Positions 37,988-46,256 of a DNA stretch of 64,000 nucleotides are shown here, piece after piece. The notes beneath the pieces are model-generated. The model did no database searches. It was not told where the DNA came from and saw only the letters and a list, made by a program, of their open reading frames with translations. This stretch comes from DAOUJI01 sp965224415 (GTDB lineage: Bacteria; Chloroflexota; Dehalococcoidia; Lucifugimonadales; JAGWBF01). Within the stretch, counting starts at the first letter, position 1, and each line of letters starts with the position of its first letter. Both the position numbers and the translations under genes were made by a program. The stretch is from NCBI GenBank assembly GCA_965224415.1, contig CBDCZB010000003.1, positions 420,205 to 484,204 of the forward strand, given 5' to 3'.

Positions 37988-38194
37988 ATGAACATGAACT
38001 TGCCCGAAGAGCTTACAGTACCCCAGGCGGCTTCCTATTTAAGGGTAAGTGAGGAGACCGTTCGCCGGAACATCAGGGCGAAGCGCCTACAGGCGTTGCG
38101 GAGGGGAACCCAGTGGTCTATCCAGCGCGACGTCCTCGTAATCTTCGCCAACAGCTATAACCCGAAGACCGGTCAGATACAGCGAGTGCTCTAA
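37988..38194 (+). CDS. HTH (excisionase/MerR-like) DNA-binding protein
   Basis: The 68-residue protein has VPQAASYLRVSEETVRRNIRAKRLQAL followed by RGTQWSIQRDVL, the excisionase-family HTH. It sits between the two methyltransferases, 44 bases after the first, and may be the controller protein of the restriction-modification genes downstream. Alternatively it could act as the excision factor of Element 1. Confidence 0.75.
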   Translation: MNMNLPEELTVPQAASYLRVSEETVRRNIRAKRLQALRRGTQWSIQRDVLVIFANSYNPKTGQIQRVL

Positions 38195-38252
38195 ATGGAG
38201 TCGATGTGTCATCTAAATCCTTTAGCAACTGAATGTGAATGGTACTCATCCA

Positions 38253-39578
38253 ATGACGACTAAGATTCTTAAAGAATCCAGAGGTGCATCAAGCCACCGA
38301 AATAAGCTGCTGCCGAAAGATCGGGCGATTCATGATTGGTATCGGTTTGTCTTGTCGTTTCCGCCGCATCTGGTTCGAAACTACCTCAATAAACTGGGAG
38401 TCGGTTCCTCCGACACGGTTCTTGATCCATTTTGTGGGACGGGAACGACGTTAGTGGAGTGTAAGAAGCTCGGCATCGCTAGCATAGGCATTGAATCAAC
38501 GCCTATGGCTGCCTTTGCAAGCTCGGTGAAAGTCGATTGGTCTGCCGACCCACAGGCGATCTTGGGCTATGCCGAAAAGGTCGCGTCGTCAGCCTTGGCG
38601 ACAATTAGACGTGATAGATGCGGCGAATGGAAAGATCTTCATCTCTCTGCGAATGGAAATGGCCAATCTCCGATGCGACGACTTGGCCCGGAGCAGTCGG
38701 AACTCTTGCTAAAGGGCTCGATTAGCCCGATTCCTCTTCACAAAACTCTTGTACTCTTGGACGAAATCGAGCGGCATGGAGATGCCAGACTGCGCAAATA
38801 CGGAAGACTCGCTCTTGCTAAAGCACTTGCCTTCGAGATCGGCAACTTAAAGTTCGGCCCTGAGGTAGGGCTTGGTCGGATCAAGGAGGATGCTCCGGTC
38901 GTCGATGTCTGGCTCGACGGTGTCCGCGCGATGGCCAAGGACATTAACCTTGCAAGAGACCGGGATCACATTCTCGCCAGAGTGGTCAAGGGAGATTCTC
39001 GGGAGACACATCGAGTGCTGAGCCCGAACTCTATAGATGCTGTGATAACTTCTCCTCCATACCCGAACGAAAAGGACTATACTCGGACAACGCGGCTGGA
39101 GTCAGTCATCCTCGGTCTGATACGGGACAGGAGTCACTTGCGGTCGCTCAAGCATGATCTCATCCGATCGAACACTAGGGGCGTTTACAAGTCCGACACA
39201 GATGACCGGGAAGTCGCGCAGCACCATGCAATTCAGGAGATTGCTATGGCGATTGAGCGACGGAGAATCGAGTTGGGTAAAACATCAGGCTTCGAACGTC
39301 TATACCACCGAGTCACGTTACTCTACTTCGGTGGGATAGCGAGACATCTTGCCTCATTGCGGCCTGTTCTTCGATCTGGCGCAAAGTTGATGTATGTGGT
39401 AGGTGATCAGGCGTCATATCTAAGAGTCATGATTCGCACAGGGGCGATTATCGCCGATCTTGCCGAGTCACTTGGATACCGGGTCATCGCAATAGACCTG
39501 TTTCGAACTAGGCCATCCACAGTAACCGGCGAGCAACTTAGGGAAGAGGTCGTCGTCTTAGAGTGGCGAGGTACCTGA
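38253..39578 (+). CDS. Site-specific DNA methyltransferase (N4-cytosine type)
   Basis: About 441 residues with motif I TVLDPFCGTGTTLVECKKLG near the N-terminus and motif IV TSPPYPNEKDY near residue 266. S-P-P-Y is typical of N4-cytosine or some adenine methylases. A large variable region (about 90-250) sits between the motifs and likely recognises the target. The PD-(D/E)XK endonuclease gene starts 19 bases downstream. ATG 38253 is chosen; an in-frame GTG at 38235 would add six residues. Confidence 0.85.
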   Translation: MTTKILKESRGASSHRNKLLPKDRAIHDWYRFVLSFPPHLVRNYLNKLGVGSSDTVLDPFCGTGTTLVECKKLGIASIGIESTPMAAFASSVKVDWSADPQAILGYAEKVASSALATIRRDRCGEWKDLHLSANGNGQSPMRRLGPEQSELLLKGSISPIPLHKTLVLLDEIERHGDARLRKYGRLALAKALAFEIGNLKFGPEVGLGRIKEDAPVVDVWLDGVRAMAKDINLARDRDHILARVVKGDSRETHRVLSPNSIDAVITSPPYPNEKDYTRTTRLESVILGLIRDRSHLRSLKHDLIRSNTRGVYKSDTDDREVAQHHAIQEIAMAIERRRIELGKTSGFERLYHRVTLLYFGGIARHLASLRPVLRSGAKLMYVVGDQASYLRVMIRTGAIIADLAESLGYRVIAIDLFRTRPSTVTGEQLREEVVVLEWRGT

Positions 39579-39597
39579 CAAGACTAGGAAGTCTGCT

Positions 39598-40401
39598 ATG
39601 CCGCCTGCGAACCGCTATTCGAGAATCATAGAGGCCATTTTCCACGCAAAGTATACACGTGGACAGCGTGAAGTCGCCTTTGAACGGGACGACATAACTA
39701 CATTTGCATCGAGCTTGAACATCAATCTGCCCAAGAATCTCGGTGATGTCATTTACAGCTTCCGATATAGGACAAAACTGCCGGCCAGCATTCTTGCAGC
39801 AGCGCCAAAAGGAGAAACTTGGATTATACGGCCTGCCGGACGTAGTCGTTACCGGTTAGTGTTGGTCGCCGACGTGCCCTTCATACCCAACCCGAATCTT
39901 GCGGTCACAAAGATACCGGACTCTACTCCTGGAATAATCTCCAAGTACGCTTTCGGTGACGAACAAGCGGTACTATCCCGTGTCCGCTACAACCGGCTGA
40001 TCGATGTGTTCTTGGGTATTGCTTGCTACTCTCTTCAGAATCATTTGAGGACGACCGTCGCGGGCATGGGGCAAGTGGAGACGGATGAAATATACGTCGG
40101 CGTAGACAAGAATGGCTCCCACTATGCTGTGCCTGTCCAAGCGAAGGGAGGCAGCGATAAGCTCAACCGGGTCCAAATCGAGCAGGACATAGCTGTTTGC
40201 GCCGAAAAACTTCCGTCACTAATCTGCCGGCCTGTCGGAGCACAATTCATGGCGGACGAGTTGATTGCGCTCTTTGAGTTTGAACAGCAAGGCGATGATT
40301 TGAAAATAACTTCGGAAAAGCACTATCAGCTTGTGCCACCCGAAGCGGTATCTGAGCAGGACTTGCTCACATATCGTCAGCGTTTAGTAGGCAGACCATA
40401 G
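39598..40401 (+). CDS. Probable type II restriction endonuclease
   Basis: The 267-residue protein has a PD-(D/E)XK-like core: QVETDEIYVGVDKNG (near residue 160), then YAVPVQAKGGSDKL, where the Q-A-K replaces the usual E-x-K. The motif of acidic residue plus Q-A-K is found in several restriction enzymes. The gene follows the N4-cytosine methyltransferase directly, as expected of a cognate pair. It is the last gene of Element 1; its stop is about 130 bases from the right end. The recognition sequence cannot be predicted. Confidence 0.75.
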   Translation: MPPANRYSRIIEAIFHAKYTRGQREVAFERDDITTFASSLNINLPKNLGDVIYSFRYRTKLPASILAAAPKGETWIIRPAGRSRYRLVLVADVPFIPNPNLAVTKIPDSTPGIISKYAFGDEQAVLSRVRYNRLIDVFLGIACYSLQNHLRTTVAGMGQVETDEIYVGVDKNGSHYAVPVQAKGGSDKLNRVQIEQDIAVCAEKLPSLICRPVGAQFMADELIALFEFEQQGDDLKITSEKHYQLVPPEAVSEQDLLTYRQRLVGRP

Positions 40402-40482
40402 GTGAGAAAGAAGGAAAGCAGACACCCTCTTCGGCGTGACAGTTGCCCGCACTAGTTGCCTGAGCCTAAGGGATAGCTAGGA

Positions 40483-42123
40483 TCATAGCGGCCCAATCCA
40501 CATCTCGAATATGGTTCTGCCTACCGTCAACTTAGGCCCACCATGACGTACCGAATTCATAACTCGCCCGTTCAGGGCGATCTCTGCGGCGTCCGCTCCC
40601 CCCATTGGGCTATCGTCCGGCGTGGGTATGGAGTAGACGATGGCGGCCCTGCCGGGCTTGACCACGACCTCCTTCACGAAGGAGCCGACGAAGGCTTTGG
40701 TCTCAGTCAGCTCGCTGGTCTTGAGGAACTCGCTCATCTCGGCGGCGAAGGCGGCGATGGTGTCGGCGCTATCGAGGAACTGACGCCTCTCTTTTAGCAG
40801 CGCCCTCGCCTCCTCTGTGGCGATCTCCAGCTTCTCCTTGCGCTCCCGGAGTTCCACGATGAGGTCCGAAGCCTCGGCCACGTCTACGCTGTCGCTCCTC
40901 GCTATGAAGTGCCAGACGCGGCCCAGTTGGTTCTTCACCTCCTCAAGCTCCCCGTCGATACTCTCCAGCCGCTCACGCTGCTCGCGGGCCACTCCGTCCA
41001 TCTCCTCGTCCAGCAGCTTCACCAGGTCTCGGATGTTGGACTCGGTGAGGATGTTGGCGCGAATCTCATCGACGATGATCTTCTCGAAGTTCTTGGCGTT
41101 GAGCCTGGGGGTCAAGCAGGTGCCCTTGCCGCGCTTGAGCAGGGAGTGGCAGATGTAGTAGGTGTACTTGCCGCTCTTGGCCTCGGCTGCGGTCATGGCC
41201 TTGCCGCAGGTCTCGCACTTGAGCAAACCGCTGAGCAGGTAGGGGCTGGAAGCCCGTCGGGGGTTCACTTTCTTGGGGGCGCGAGACCCCAGCAGCTTCT
41301 TGGCCTTCTGGAAGTCCCGCTTGGAGACGATGGCGGGGTGTGCGTCCTCGACGCGCACGGGGGGAGCTCCGTCTTTGGCGTTGGCTCCCCAGACCACGGT
41401 TCCGGCGTATGCTTCGTGGGAGAGCATGGTGTGGATGGTGGTCTTGAGCCACTTCTTGCCGTTGGTGGTTGGGATGCCCTCGGCGTTGAGAGTCTTGGTC
41501 ACGTCGAGGATGCTCTTGCCCTGTAGCACCATGTCGAAGACCCGTCTGACCACGGCGTCGGCGGGCGGGTTCAGCTCAAGCTTGGGGCGCTTCGCGGCCC
41601 CATCCTGGACGTGGACCCGCTTGTAGCCGTAGGGGGCGTAGGTGGTCATCCAGAAGCCTCTCGACGCGGCCTCCCGCATCCCCCGGACAACCTCCTGGGC
41701 GAGATTTTCCGAGTAAAATTCGTCCACGCTCTCGATGATGGCCTCAAGGAGCTTGCCCGTGGGGGTGTCGTCGGCCTGCTCGGTGATGGAGACCACGCGG
41801 ATGCCCCGCCTGCGCAGCATGGACTTGAAGGCGACGGCGTGCTCGCGCTTGCGGGTGAAACGGGAGAATTTCCAGACGAGAATCTCCTTGAAGGGAGCCT
41901 CGGGCTTGCTGGCCTCGTTCAGCATCTTCTGGAACTCGGGCCTGTCGGCGATGCGGCCGCTCTCGGCCTCGTCCACGTACTCGCGGGCGACCAGGTAGTC
42001 GTGCTTCTCGGCGTAGTCCCGGAGCGCCCTAAGCTGGGCGGCGATGGACAGGTCCACGTCCTGGCGGTCGCTGGACACTCTTGCGTAGAGGGCCACTGGC
42101 GTCAGATCGAGTCGGTCATTCAT
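40483..42123 (-). CDS. Large serine recombinase (integrase of Element 2) with altered C-terminus
   Basis: The 546-residue protein is a homologue of the Element 1 integrase, with ALYARVSSDRQ, a zinc ribbon (CETCGKAMTAAEAKSG) and a coiled coil. It is 17 residues longer: after HGGP it reads KLTVGRTIFEMWIGPL, encoded by the right arm of Element 1, whereas the Element 1 enzyme ends GGR at a stop inside the tRNA. The original Element 2 enzyme presumably ended in the same way. Its start overlaps the RHH gene. Whether the extension affects activity is unknown. Confidence 0.9.
   Translation of the reverse strand: MNDRLDLTPVALYARVSSDRQDVDLSIAAQLRALRDYAEKHDYLVAREYVDEAESGRIADRPEFQKMLNEASKPEAPFKEILVWKFSRFTRKREHAVAFKSMLRRRGIRVVSITEQADDTPTGKLLEAIIESVDEFYSENLAQEVVRGMREAASRGFWMTTYAPYGYKRVHVQDGAAKRPKLELNPPADAVVRRVFDMVLQGKSILDVTKTLNAEGIPTTNGKKWLKTTIHTMLSHEAYAGTVVWGANAKDGAPPVRVEDAHPAIVSKRDFQKAKKLLGSRAPKKVNPRRASSPYLLSGLLKCETCGKAMTAAEAKSGKYTYYICHSLLKRGKGTCLTPRLNAKNFEKIIVDEIRANILTESNIRDLVKLLDEEMDGVAREQRERLESIDGELEEVKNQLGRVWHFIARSDSVDVAEASDLIVELRERKEKLEIATEEARALLKERRQFLDSADTIAAFAAEMSEFLKTSELTETKAFVGSFVKEVVVKPGRAAIVYSIPTPDDSPMGGADAAEIALNGRVMNSVRHGGPKLTVGRTIFEMWIGPL
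40513..40543. repeat. Right end of Element 1 / left end of Element 2 (attachment junction)
   Basis: GGTTCTGCCTACCGTCAA (40513-40530) is the inverted match (one mismatch) of 29326-29343. It is followed after five bases by the GCCCACCA core. To the right begins the Element 2 arm TGACGTACCGAATTCAT, whose inverted partner should mark the far end of Element 2. This is a composite attR/attL of two tandem elements. Confidence 0.78.
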
Positions 42124-42346
42124 CAGTCTCTCCTCCTTGTGTTTCACTCTGTCCTGTCCGGCGGGAGCGCAGCCGTTCCAGCCGCTCCCGTCTGCGCCAC
42201 TCCCGCTCCTCCATGAAGATGCGGATGGCCTGGCGGAGCAGCTCGCTCACGGAGAGGTCATCCTCCTTCATTACCCGCCGCACCTGCGCCTCCATCTCCG
42301 GGGGCAGGGAGAAGGTGAGGGTCTTGGACTTCCTGGGAGTGGTCAC
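42116..42346 (-). CDS. Ribbon-helix-helix (CopG-like) regulator
   Basis: The 76-residue protein has SKTLTFSLPPEMEAQVRRVM and LSVSELLRQAIRIFMEERE, homologous to the Element 1 RHH protein. It overlaps the integrase gene by eight bases. Probably it represses the operon or directs excision; the imperfect dyad just upstream (42360-42396) is its likely operator. Confidence 0.8.
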   Translation of the reverse strand: MTTPRKSKTLTFSLPPEMEAQVRRVMKEDDLSVSELLRQAIRIFMEEREWRRRERLERLRSRRTGQSETQGGETDE

Positions 42347-42359
42347 TCTCTTTTTGCCT

Positions 42360-42396
42360 CCTGATGTAGTGCGTTGTCTTACTATACACTATCAGG
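42360..42396. promoter_or_regulatory. Imperfect dyad and promoter of the RHH-integrase operon
   Basis: CCTGATGTAGTG (42360-42371) and CACTATCAGG (42387-42396) form an imperfect inverted repeat spanning a minus-strand -10-like TATAGT. The region GTCTTACTATAC is conserved in Element 1 (about 31161-31172). Likely autoregulated promoter. Confidence 0.5.
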
Positions 42397-42925
42397 ACAC
42401 TGGCCTGCAACTCCTACCAGGGGCCAGCCGCCACCGGCCTGCGCCTGCGGCCGGGCATGTCCGAGGCGAGCAGCTGGGGTCCGAGGACGGAGGCGTAGCT
42501 TTCGGGCACGGCGATGACCACGACCTTCGCCAGCTTCCCCGTCCAGATCACGGGCCTGGCTATGGCGGCGCAGCCGCCGTCCTGGGCGTATCGCGCTGTG
42601 CCGTAGCGGGCGGCCTGCTCCGCCAGGGAGCCGGGGGGGATGGGCCTGCCCCTGCGGGGCAAGCCTCCCCGCTCACCGCAGATGGGGAACGTGGCCGGCG
42701 TGCCAAAGCCCCGCGTCCGGCGCACCACCTTCGCCCGCAGGTTGAGCGGGTCGGTCCAGCCTGCGGGGTCGCTCTTATCCTCCCGCGCGTACAGGACGGC
42801 CATGAAGGGCGGCTGCCTCAGCACCTCAGCCAGCCGGATGGTCACGGCGGCGTAGGAGCATAGGAAGGCACGCTGCAACTTCAGCACGTCCAGCCCCCAC
42901 TCCAGGGCCAGCGGCTCGAAGGCCC

Positions 42926-44151
42926 TAGTACTGAACCAAATCAGGATTGGCAGGGATAGAGGCGATGGAGTTTGCGTCTGGCGTCTTGGGCAGTGAACCG
43001 CCAGTTAATGGTAGCTCCTATCGCGTTCCGCTCTGACACGCAGGCGCTGACGGCTCTTTCCAGGCTGTCCTCATCTCCGTTGCGTCCGCGCAGGCAGGCC
43101 CGGGCCAGCACGCTGAACTCGATCTCCGCCATATTCAGCCAGCTTCCGTGCTTGGGAGTGTGGTGCAACTCCAGCCGCTTGGCGATGCGCCGGGCCTCGG
43201 CCGCCGGGAAAGTCTCGTAAAGCGAGGCCATCCGATGCGTGTTCAGATTGTCGAGAACCAGCCGAATCACCGGGACATCGGGGTAGGCCTCATCCACCAG
43301 CCACCGCATCTGCTGAGCGAAGTCCTGCATGGTGCGTTGCCGGGTTATCGCCACGTGGCGCCAGCCCCGGCGAGGCTCACAGGTGAGGAACAGGTTGCGC
43401 GTCCCTCCCCGCTGGTATTCGTAGTCCTCACGCCTCGGCCTCCCAGGCTTTGCCGGCAGCGGTTCCCTCACGTCGGCCAGCAACTGGGTGGAGGTCTCGT
43501 CAAAGCAGACCACCGGCCTCTGCGGATCGTAGGGCTCGGCGTAGAGATCCAGCACGTCCTCCATGGCCGCCACGAACTCTCCACCTACCTTGGGGATGCA
43601 CCATTGTTTCTTGAGCCACGGCTTGAGCGTGTTTTTTTTAGCCGCAGGCGGACCGTCTCGGGAGATAAAGACTCCACCAATCCCAACTCCACCACCTTGC
43701 CCGCCAGGGCCCGCATGGTCCAGTGGTCATGACCGTCGGGCACCGGGCTGCAGGCCAAGGCTATCAGGTGGGCCTCCACCCTTTCATCCACCTTTCTGGG
43801 CCGGTTGACCTGGTTATGGTGCCTCAGCACCTCGTCCAGTCCTTCCTCGGCATACCGCCGCTTGGTGCGGAACACGGTCCGCTCCGACACGTCCAGTGCG
43901 GTGGCCACCTGGGGGGCGGTCCAGCCCTCATCTATCTTGATCAGGATGCGGGCCCGGGTAATCGCCTGTGCGGAACTCCTCCCAGCCCTGATCATCTTCC
44001 TGAGCCGTCCCTTTTCCTGTGTTGCCAGCCGGACTCCGTACTTCTCCTGCACCATGACCACCTCACATCCCACAACCCTTCGTCTATCCCCAAGGTAGCA
44101 TCCTGTCTGGGCTCACGTACTAACTGACAATGCCAGATTGGCCGAATACTA
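42926..44151 (-). mobile_element. IS630-family insertion sequence, copy 4 (1226 bp)
   Basis: The element has the same termini as the other copies, flanked by TA (42926-42927 and 44150-44151), and interrupts the ImmA-like gene in the same orientation. It has the full eight-base slippery run. Confidence 0.93.
42941..44055 (-). CDS. IS630-family transposase made by programmed -1 frameshift
   Basis: The two frames are identical in sequence to copies 2, 3 and 5: HTH frame from ATG 44055, DDE frame ending HRLYPCQS. The slippery octamer is intact. The upstream frame's antisense neighbours have no meaning. Confidence 0.88.
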
Positions 44152-44548
44152 GGCTGCATCAGCGCCGCCGCCGCGAAGCGTTCGGCCTGTGTGCACACGA
44201 TCCGGTCGGGCGGGGAGCCTGAGTCCATGTCGCATAGGGTCTCATAGATGATCTCGTAGGTCTCGTGGACCACCGAGTAGTCCTGGGTCCCGGCCCACAT
44301 GTCCTCGCGGTAGTGGATGTCGTAGCCGCCCCCCGGCGCGCTGTAGTGGATGCCCTTCACGTCCAGGTGCCTCCTGCCCGACACCTCGCCGAACCCGGCT
44401 CGTTTCAGCAGGGCCTTGATCTGCTCCATCGTGGGGCGGGCGGGGACGTCGAAGTAGCGCACGAAGCGTGCGGCGAGCCGCTCCGGGTCCAGGGCCTCGC
44501 GGGGGGAGTCGTCCAGGAGCAGGCGGCAGAAGTCCTCTCTCGTCCTGT

Positions 44549-44998
44549 TCATTCCAGCAGCCTCTTGTTGGCGAATCGCTCGTACATCTCGACGATGAAC
44601 CGCTTGGTCTTCAGGGTGATGGGGCCGTCGGGCCGGGTTCCCACGCGGAAGACGGGATCGGCCAGCACGTACTGGTAGGCCCGCTCAATCTCCATCGCCT
44701 CGCCGCCGTAGGGGTCGGGCTGGTCCACGCGCCCGGCCCGCTTGATCAGCTCGTCTGCGTCCACGTTGTAGAGGGCGGCCAGCTTGCCAATCATGTTGGA
44801 GCCGGGCTTCCGGCCACCCCGCTCGATCTGGGAGAGGTAGGAGCTGGAGATGCCGGTGCGCCGGGTCACGTCCCGCAGGCTGAGGTCTCCCCGCAGCCGT
44901 CTGAGCAGCGGCCCGATTTCGTCATCGCCCTCGATGGCCTCTCGGTCGTCCATCTCCCGGTCGTCGTCAAGCTCATCCATGATGTCTCCCTCTGGCAT
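44549..44998 (-). CDS. XRE-family repressor, partner of the ImmA-like gene
   Basis: The 149-residue protein has an acidic N-terminus (DELDDDREMDDREAIEGD) and a HTH (LSLRDVTRRTGISSSYLSQIERGGRKPG), followed by a C-terminal helical part. XRE plus ImmA-like protease control the transfer functions of ICEs such as ICEBs1. With the protease gene broken, de-repression may no longer be possible. Its stop overlaps the ImmA-like start (ATGA). Confidence 0.85.
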   Translation of the reverse strand: MPEGDIMDELDDDREMDDREAIEGDDEIGPLLRRLRGDLSLRDVTRRTGISSSYLSQIERGGRKPGSNMIGKLAALYNVDADELIKRAGRVDQPDPYGGEAMEIERAYQYVLADPVFRVGTRPDGPITLKTKRFIVEMYERFANKRLLE

Positions 44999-45267
44999 CC
45001 GTAGTTGCGAACAGCATCGCGCGCGACGTGCCTGCTACATTACAGCTACATTGTTGCTAACTAATTGTTACATCAGAGTAAGCAATTGTCAATATATCAT
45101 TCTATATGCCCGAAATATGCCTCTCGACCATTGTCTCCACGTACTCTCTATTGCTACACTTACGCCCACAGAACACATAAGCTAACACCTGGCCCACTAT
45201 ACATCCCCGACGCCCCGAAGGGCCACCCCTTCAGGGCGCGCCGGAACCCACGAGAGAGACGGACCGC
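44999..45267. promoter_or_regulatory. Divergent control region of XRE and HTH operons
   Basis: A conspicuously AT-rich stretch (45045-45120) between divergent regulators. GCTACATT occurs twice, 11 bases apart (about 45033 and 45044), and TTGTTGCTAACTAATTGTTACA follows. These are likely repressor binding sites for the XRE protein. Confidence 0.5.
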
Positions 45268-45441
45268 GTGAGTAAGAAGTCGAAGCGGAAGCTGACGGAC
45301 AGGCAGGAGCGGAGGCGCATCGAGGGCCTGCGGATACTGGCCCGCATCATCGCGCGCCACTACCTCGCCAACCCCCACCTGTATCCCAACGGCGCAGCCG
45401 GGGACGGGTCGCAGTCGGCCAAAGAGGAGGGTGCGGCGTGA
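45268..45441 (+). CDS. Small basic protein
   Basis: A 57-residue frame from GTG (SKKSKRKLTDRQERRRIEG, then LRILARIIARHYLANPH). The last four bases overlap the next start (GTGA), the first in a chain of coupled genes. Possible DNA- or RNA-binding protein; family unknown. Confidence 0.5.
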   Translation: MSKKSKRKLTDRQERRRIEGLRILARIIARHYLANPHLYPNGAAGDGSQSAKEEGAA

Positions 45442-45680
45442 AGCGCAGGCAGCCCTCCTCCAGGGTAAAGCTCGACGCACACAAGGTGTGGGAGCTTCTG
45501 AACCGGCTCAACATGACTCAGAACGAGCTGGCGCGGCTGATCGGCACCTCGTCGAGCTACCTGTCCCAGCTCATGTCCGGGACGCGCCGCCCCTCGGCGG
45601 CTTTCCGCAAACGGCTGATGGAGGCCCTGGGCGTCACCCGCTTCGAGGACCTGTTCATCCTGGAGCAGGTCCATGTGTAG
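45438..45680 (+). CDS. XRE-family HTH protein
   Basis: The 80-residue protein has NMTQNELARLIGTSSSYLSQ and LMSGTRRPSAAFRKRLMEAL, a canonical XRE HTH with a short C-terminal helix. It starts at GTG overlapping the previous stop, and its own stop overlaps the next start. One of five small HTH genes here. Confidence 0.75.
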   Translation: MKRRQPSSRVKLDAHKVWELLNRLNMTQNELARLIGTSSSYLSQLMSGTRRPSAAFRKRLMEALGVTRFEDLFILEQVHV

Positions 45681-45987
45681 CGACGGCTCCGCCTCGTCCG
45701 CTCCCCTGCTCATTCCGCCCGGCGTCGCCCTGATGCCCGACGATTTCCCCGAACGACTGGAGGCCGTGAGAGAGCTGTTCGATCTCAACTGTGAGGAGAT
45801 GGCGGTGGCGCTGGGCGTGGACCCGCGCCAGCTGATGCGCTGGCGCATCAAGGGCGGCGCTCCCAACGGCGGAGCGATGCTGGCCCTGGTGCGGCTGGCG
45901 ATACGGTCGCCGGAGGGTCTGGCGAAGCTGCTGGGCGAGGACGTAATCGTGATCTTCAAACCGAGGAGGAGGGACCATGACCACTAG
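45673..45987 (+). CDS. Small HTH protein (FPEDF family)
   Basis: The 104-residue protein contains PDDFPERLEAVRELFDLNCE, then EMAVALGVDPRQLMRWRIKG, an XRE-like HTH, and a C-terminal LARLAIR-like segment. It shares with three neighbours the layout F-P-x-D-F-x-E-R-L, HTH, W-K/R-x-G and a terminal hydrophobic helix. It starts at ATG inside the end of the previous gene. Confidence 0.65.
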   Translation: MCSDGSASSAPLLIPPGVALMPDDFPERLEAVRELFDLNCEEMAVALGVDPRQLMRWRIKGGAPNGGAMLALVRLAIRSPEGLAKLLGEDVIVIFKPRRRDHDH

Positions 45988-46249
45988 AGAACGGAAGCGG
46001 ACGTTGAACAACCGGCCCCCGCCCTTTCCCGAGGACTTCGGGGAGCGGCTGGAGGGCCTGAAGGACTTGTCCGGGCTGTCGTGGGGCGAGTTCGCCGAGC
46101 GCCTCGGCGTGACGCAGCGCGGCCTGGCGAAGTGGCGCAGGGGAGGGCCGCCTTCGGGGGCCTACTTGTGGGCCATCATCGAGCTGGCCCGCGAGCTTCC
46201 CGGCGGCTACGACCTGATGATGTACGGCGACGACGGGACGGAGGAGTAG
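45977..46249 (+). CDS. Small HTH protein (FPEDF family)
   Basis: A 90-residue paralogue: FPEDFGERLEGLKDLSGLSW, EFAERLGVTQRGLAKWRRGG, and PGGYDLMMYGDDG. The gene overlaps the previous one by 11 bases. Closest relative in the window is the 47710 gene. Confidence 0.7.
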   Translation: MTTRERKRTLNNRPPPFPEDFGERLEGLKDLSGLSWGEFAERLGVTQRGLAKWRRGGPPSGAYLWAIIELARELPGGYDLMMYGDDGTEE

Positions 46250-46256
46250 AGGGGCC

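Larger units (their letters stand above)
29315..40543. mobile_element. Element 1: integrated island at tRNA-Val with nuclease/methylase cargo
   Basis: Both ends carry GCCCACCA (29315-29322 and 40536-40543). Inside them lie matching inverted arms: TTGACGGTAGACAGAACC at 29326-29343, and GGTTCTGCCTACCGTCAA at 40513-40530. Joining the ends reproduces a symmetrical attP of about 50 bp for the serine integrase encoded at the left end. The 11.2 kb between hold the integrase, an RHH protein, a replication-relaxation-like gene, and six plus-strand cargo genes. There is no conjugation machinery, so it is an integrative island, possibly mobilisable or a deletion derivative of an Element 2-like ICE. Confidence 0.8.
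42414..44552 (-). pseudogene. ImmA/IrrE-like metallopeptidase, split by IS630 copy 4
   Basis: The 5' part (from 44552) reads SVVHETYEIIYETLCD and CTQAERFAAAALMQ, matching ImmA/IrrE peptidases. The 3' part continues AFEPLALEWGLDVLKLQ and RAFLCSYAAVTIRLAEVLRQ. Removing the IS (42926-44151) plus one TA joins CCT-AGG and gives a 304-residue uninterrupted protein. ImmA-type proteases cleave the cognate XRE repressor to induce element transfer; here the second zinc His of HExxH is Glu (HETYE), which may be normal for this subfamily or inactivating. The XRE gene lies upstream, overlapping by four bases. Confidence 0.85.

Noticed and set aside
40513..40530. Inverted arm as an invertible DNA segment (inversion switch)
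   Set aside because: The GCCCACCA cores at both ends are in direct orientation, which predicts excision, and the arms are explained as the two halves of attP.
44270..44310. Canonical HExxH zinc site in the ImmA-like protein
   Set aside because: The sequence is HETYE; the second His is missing, so activity is not claimed.
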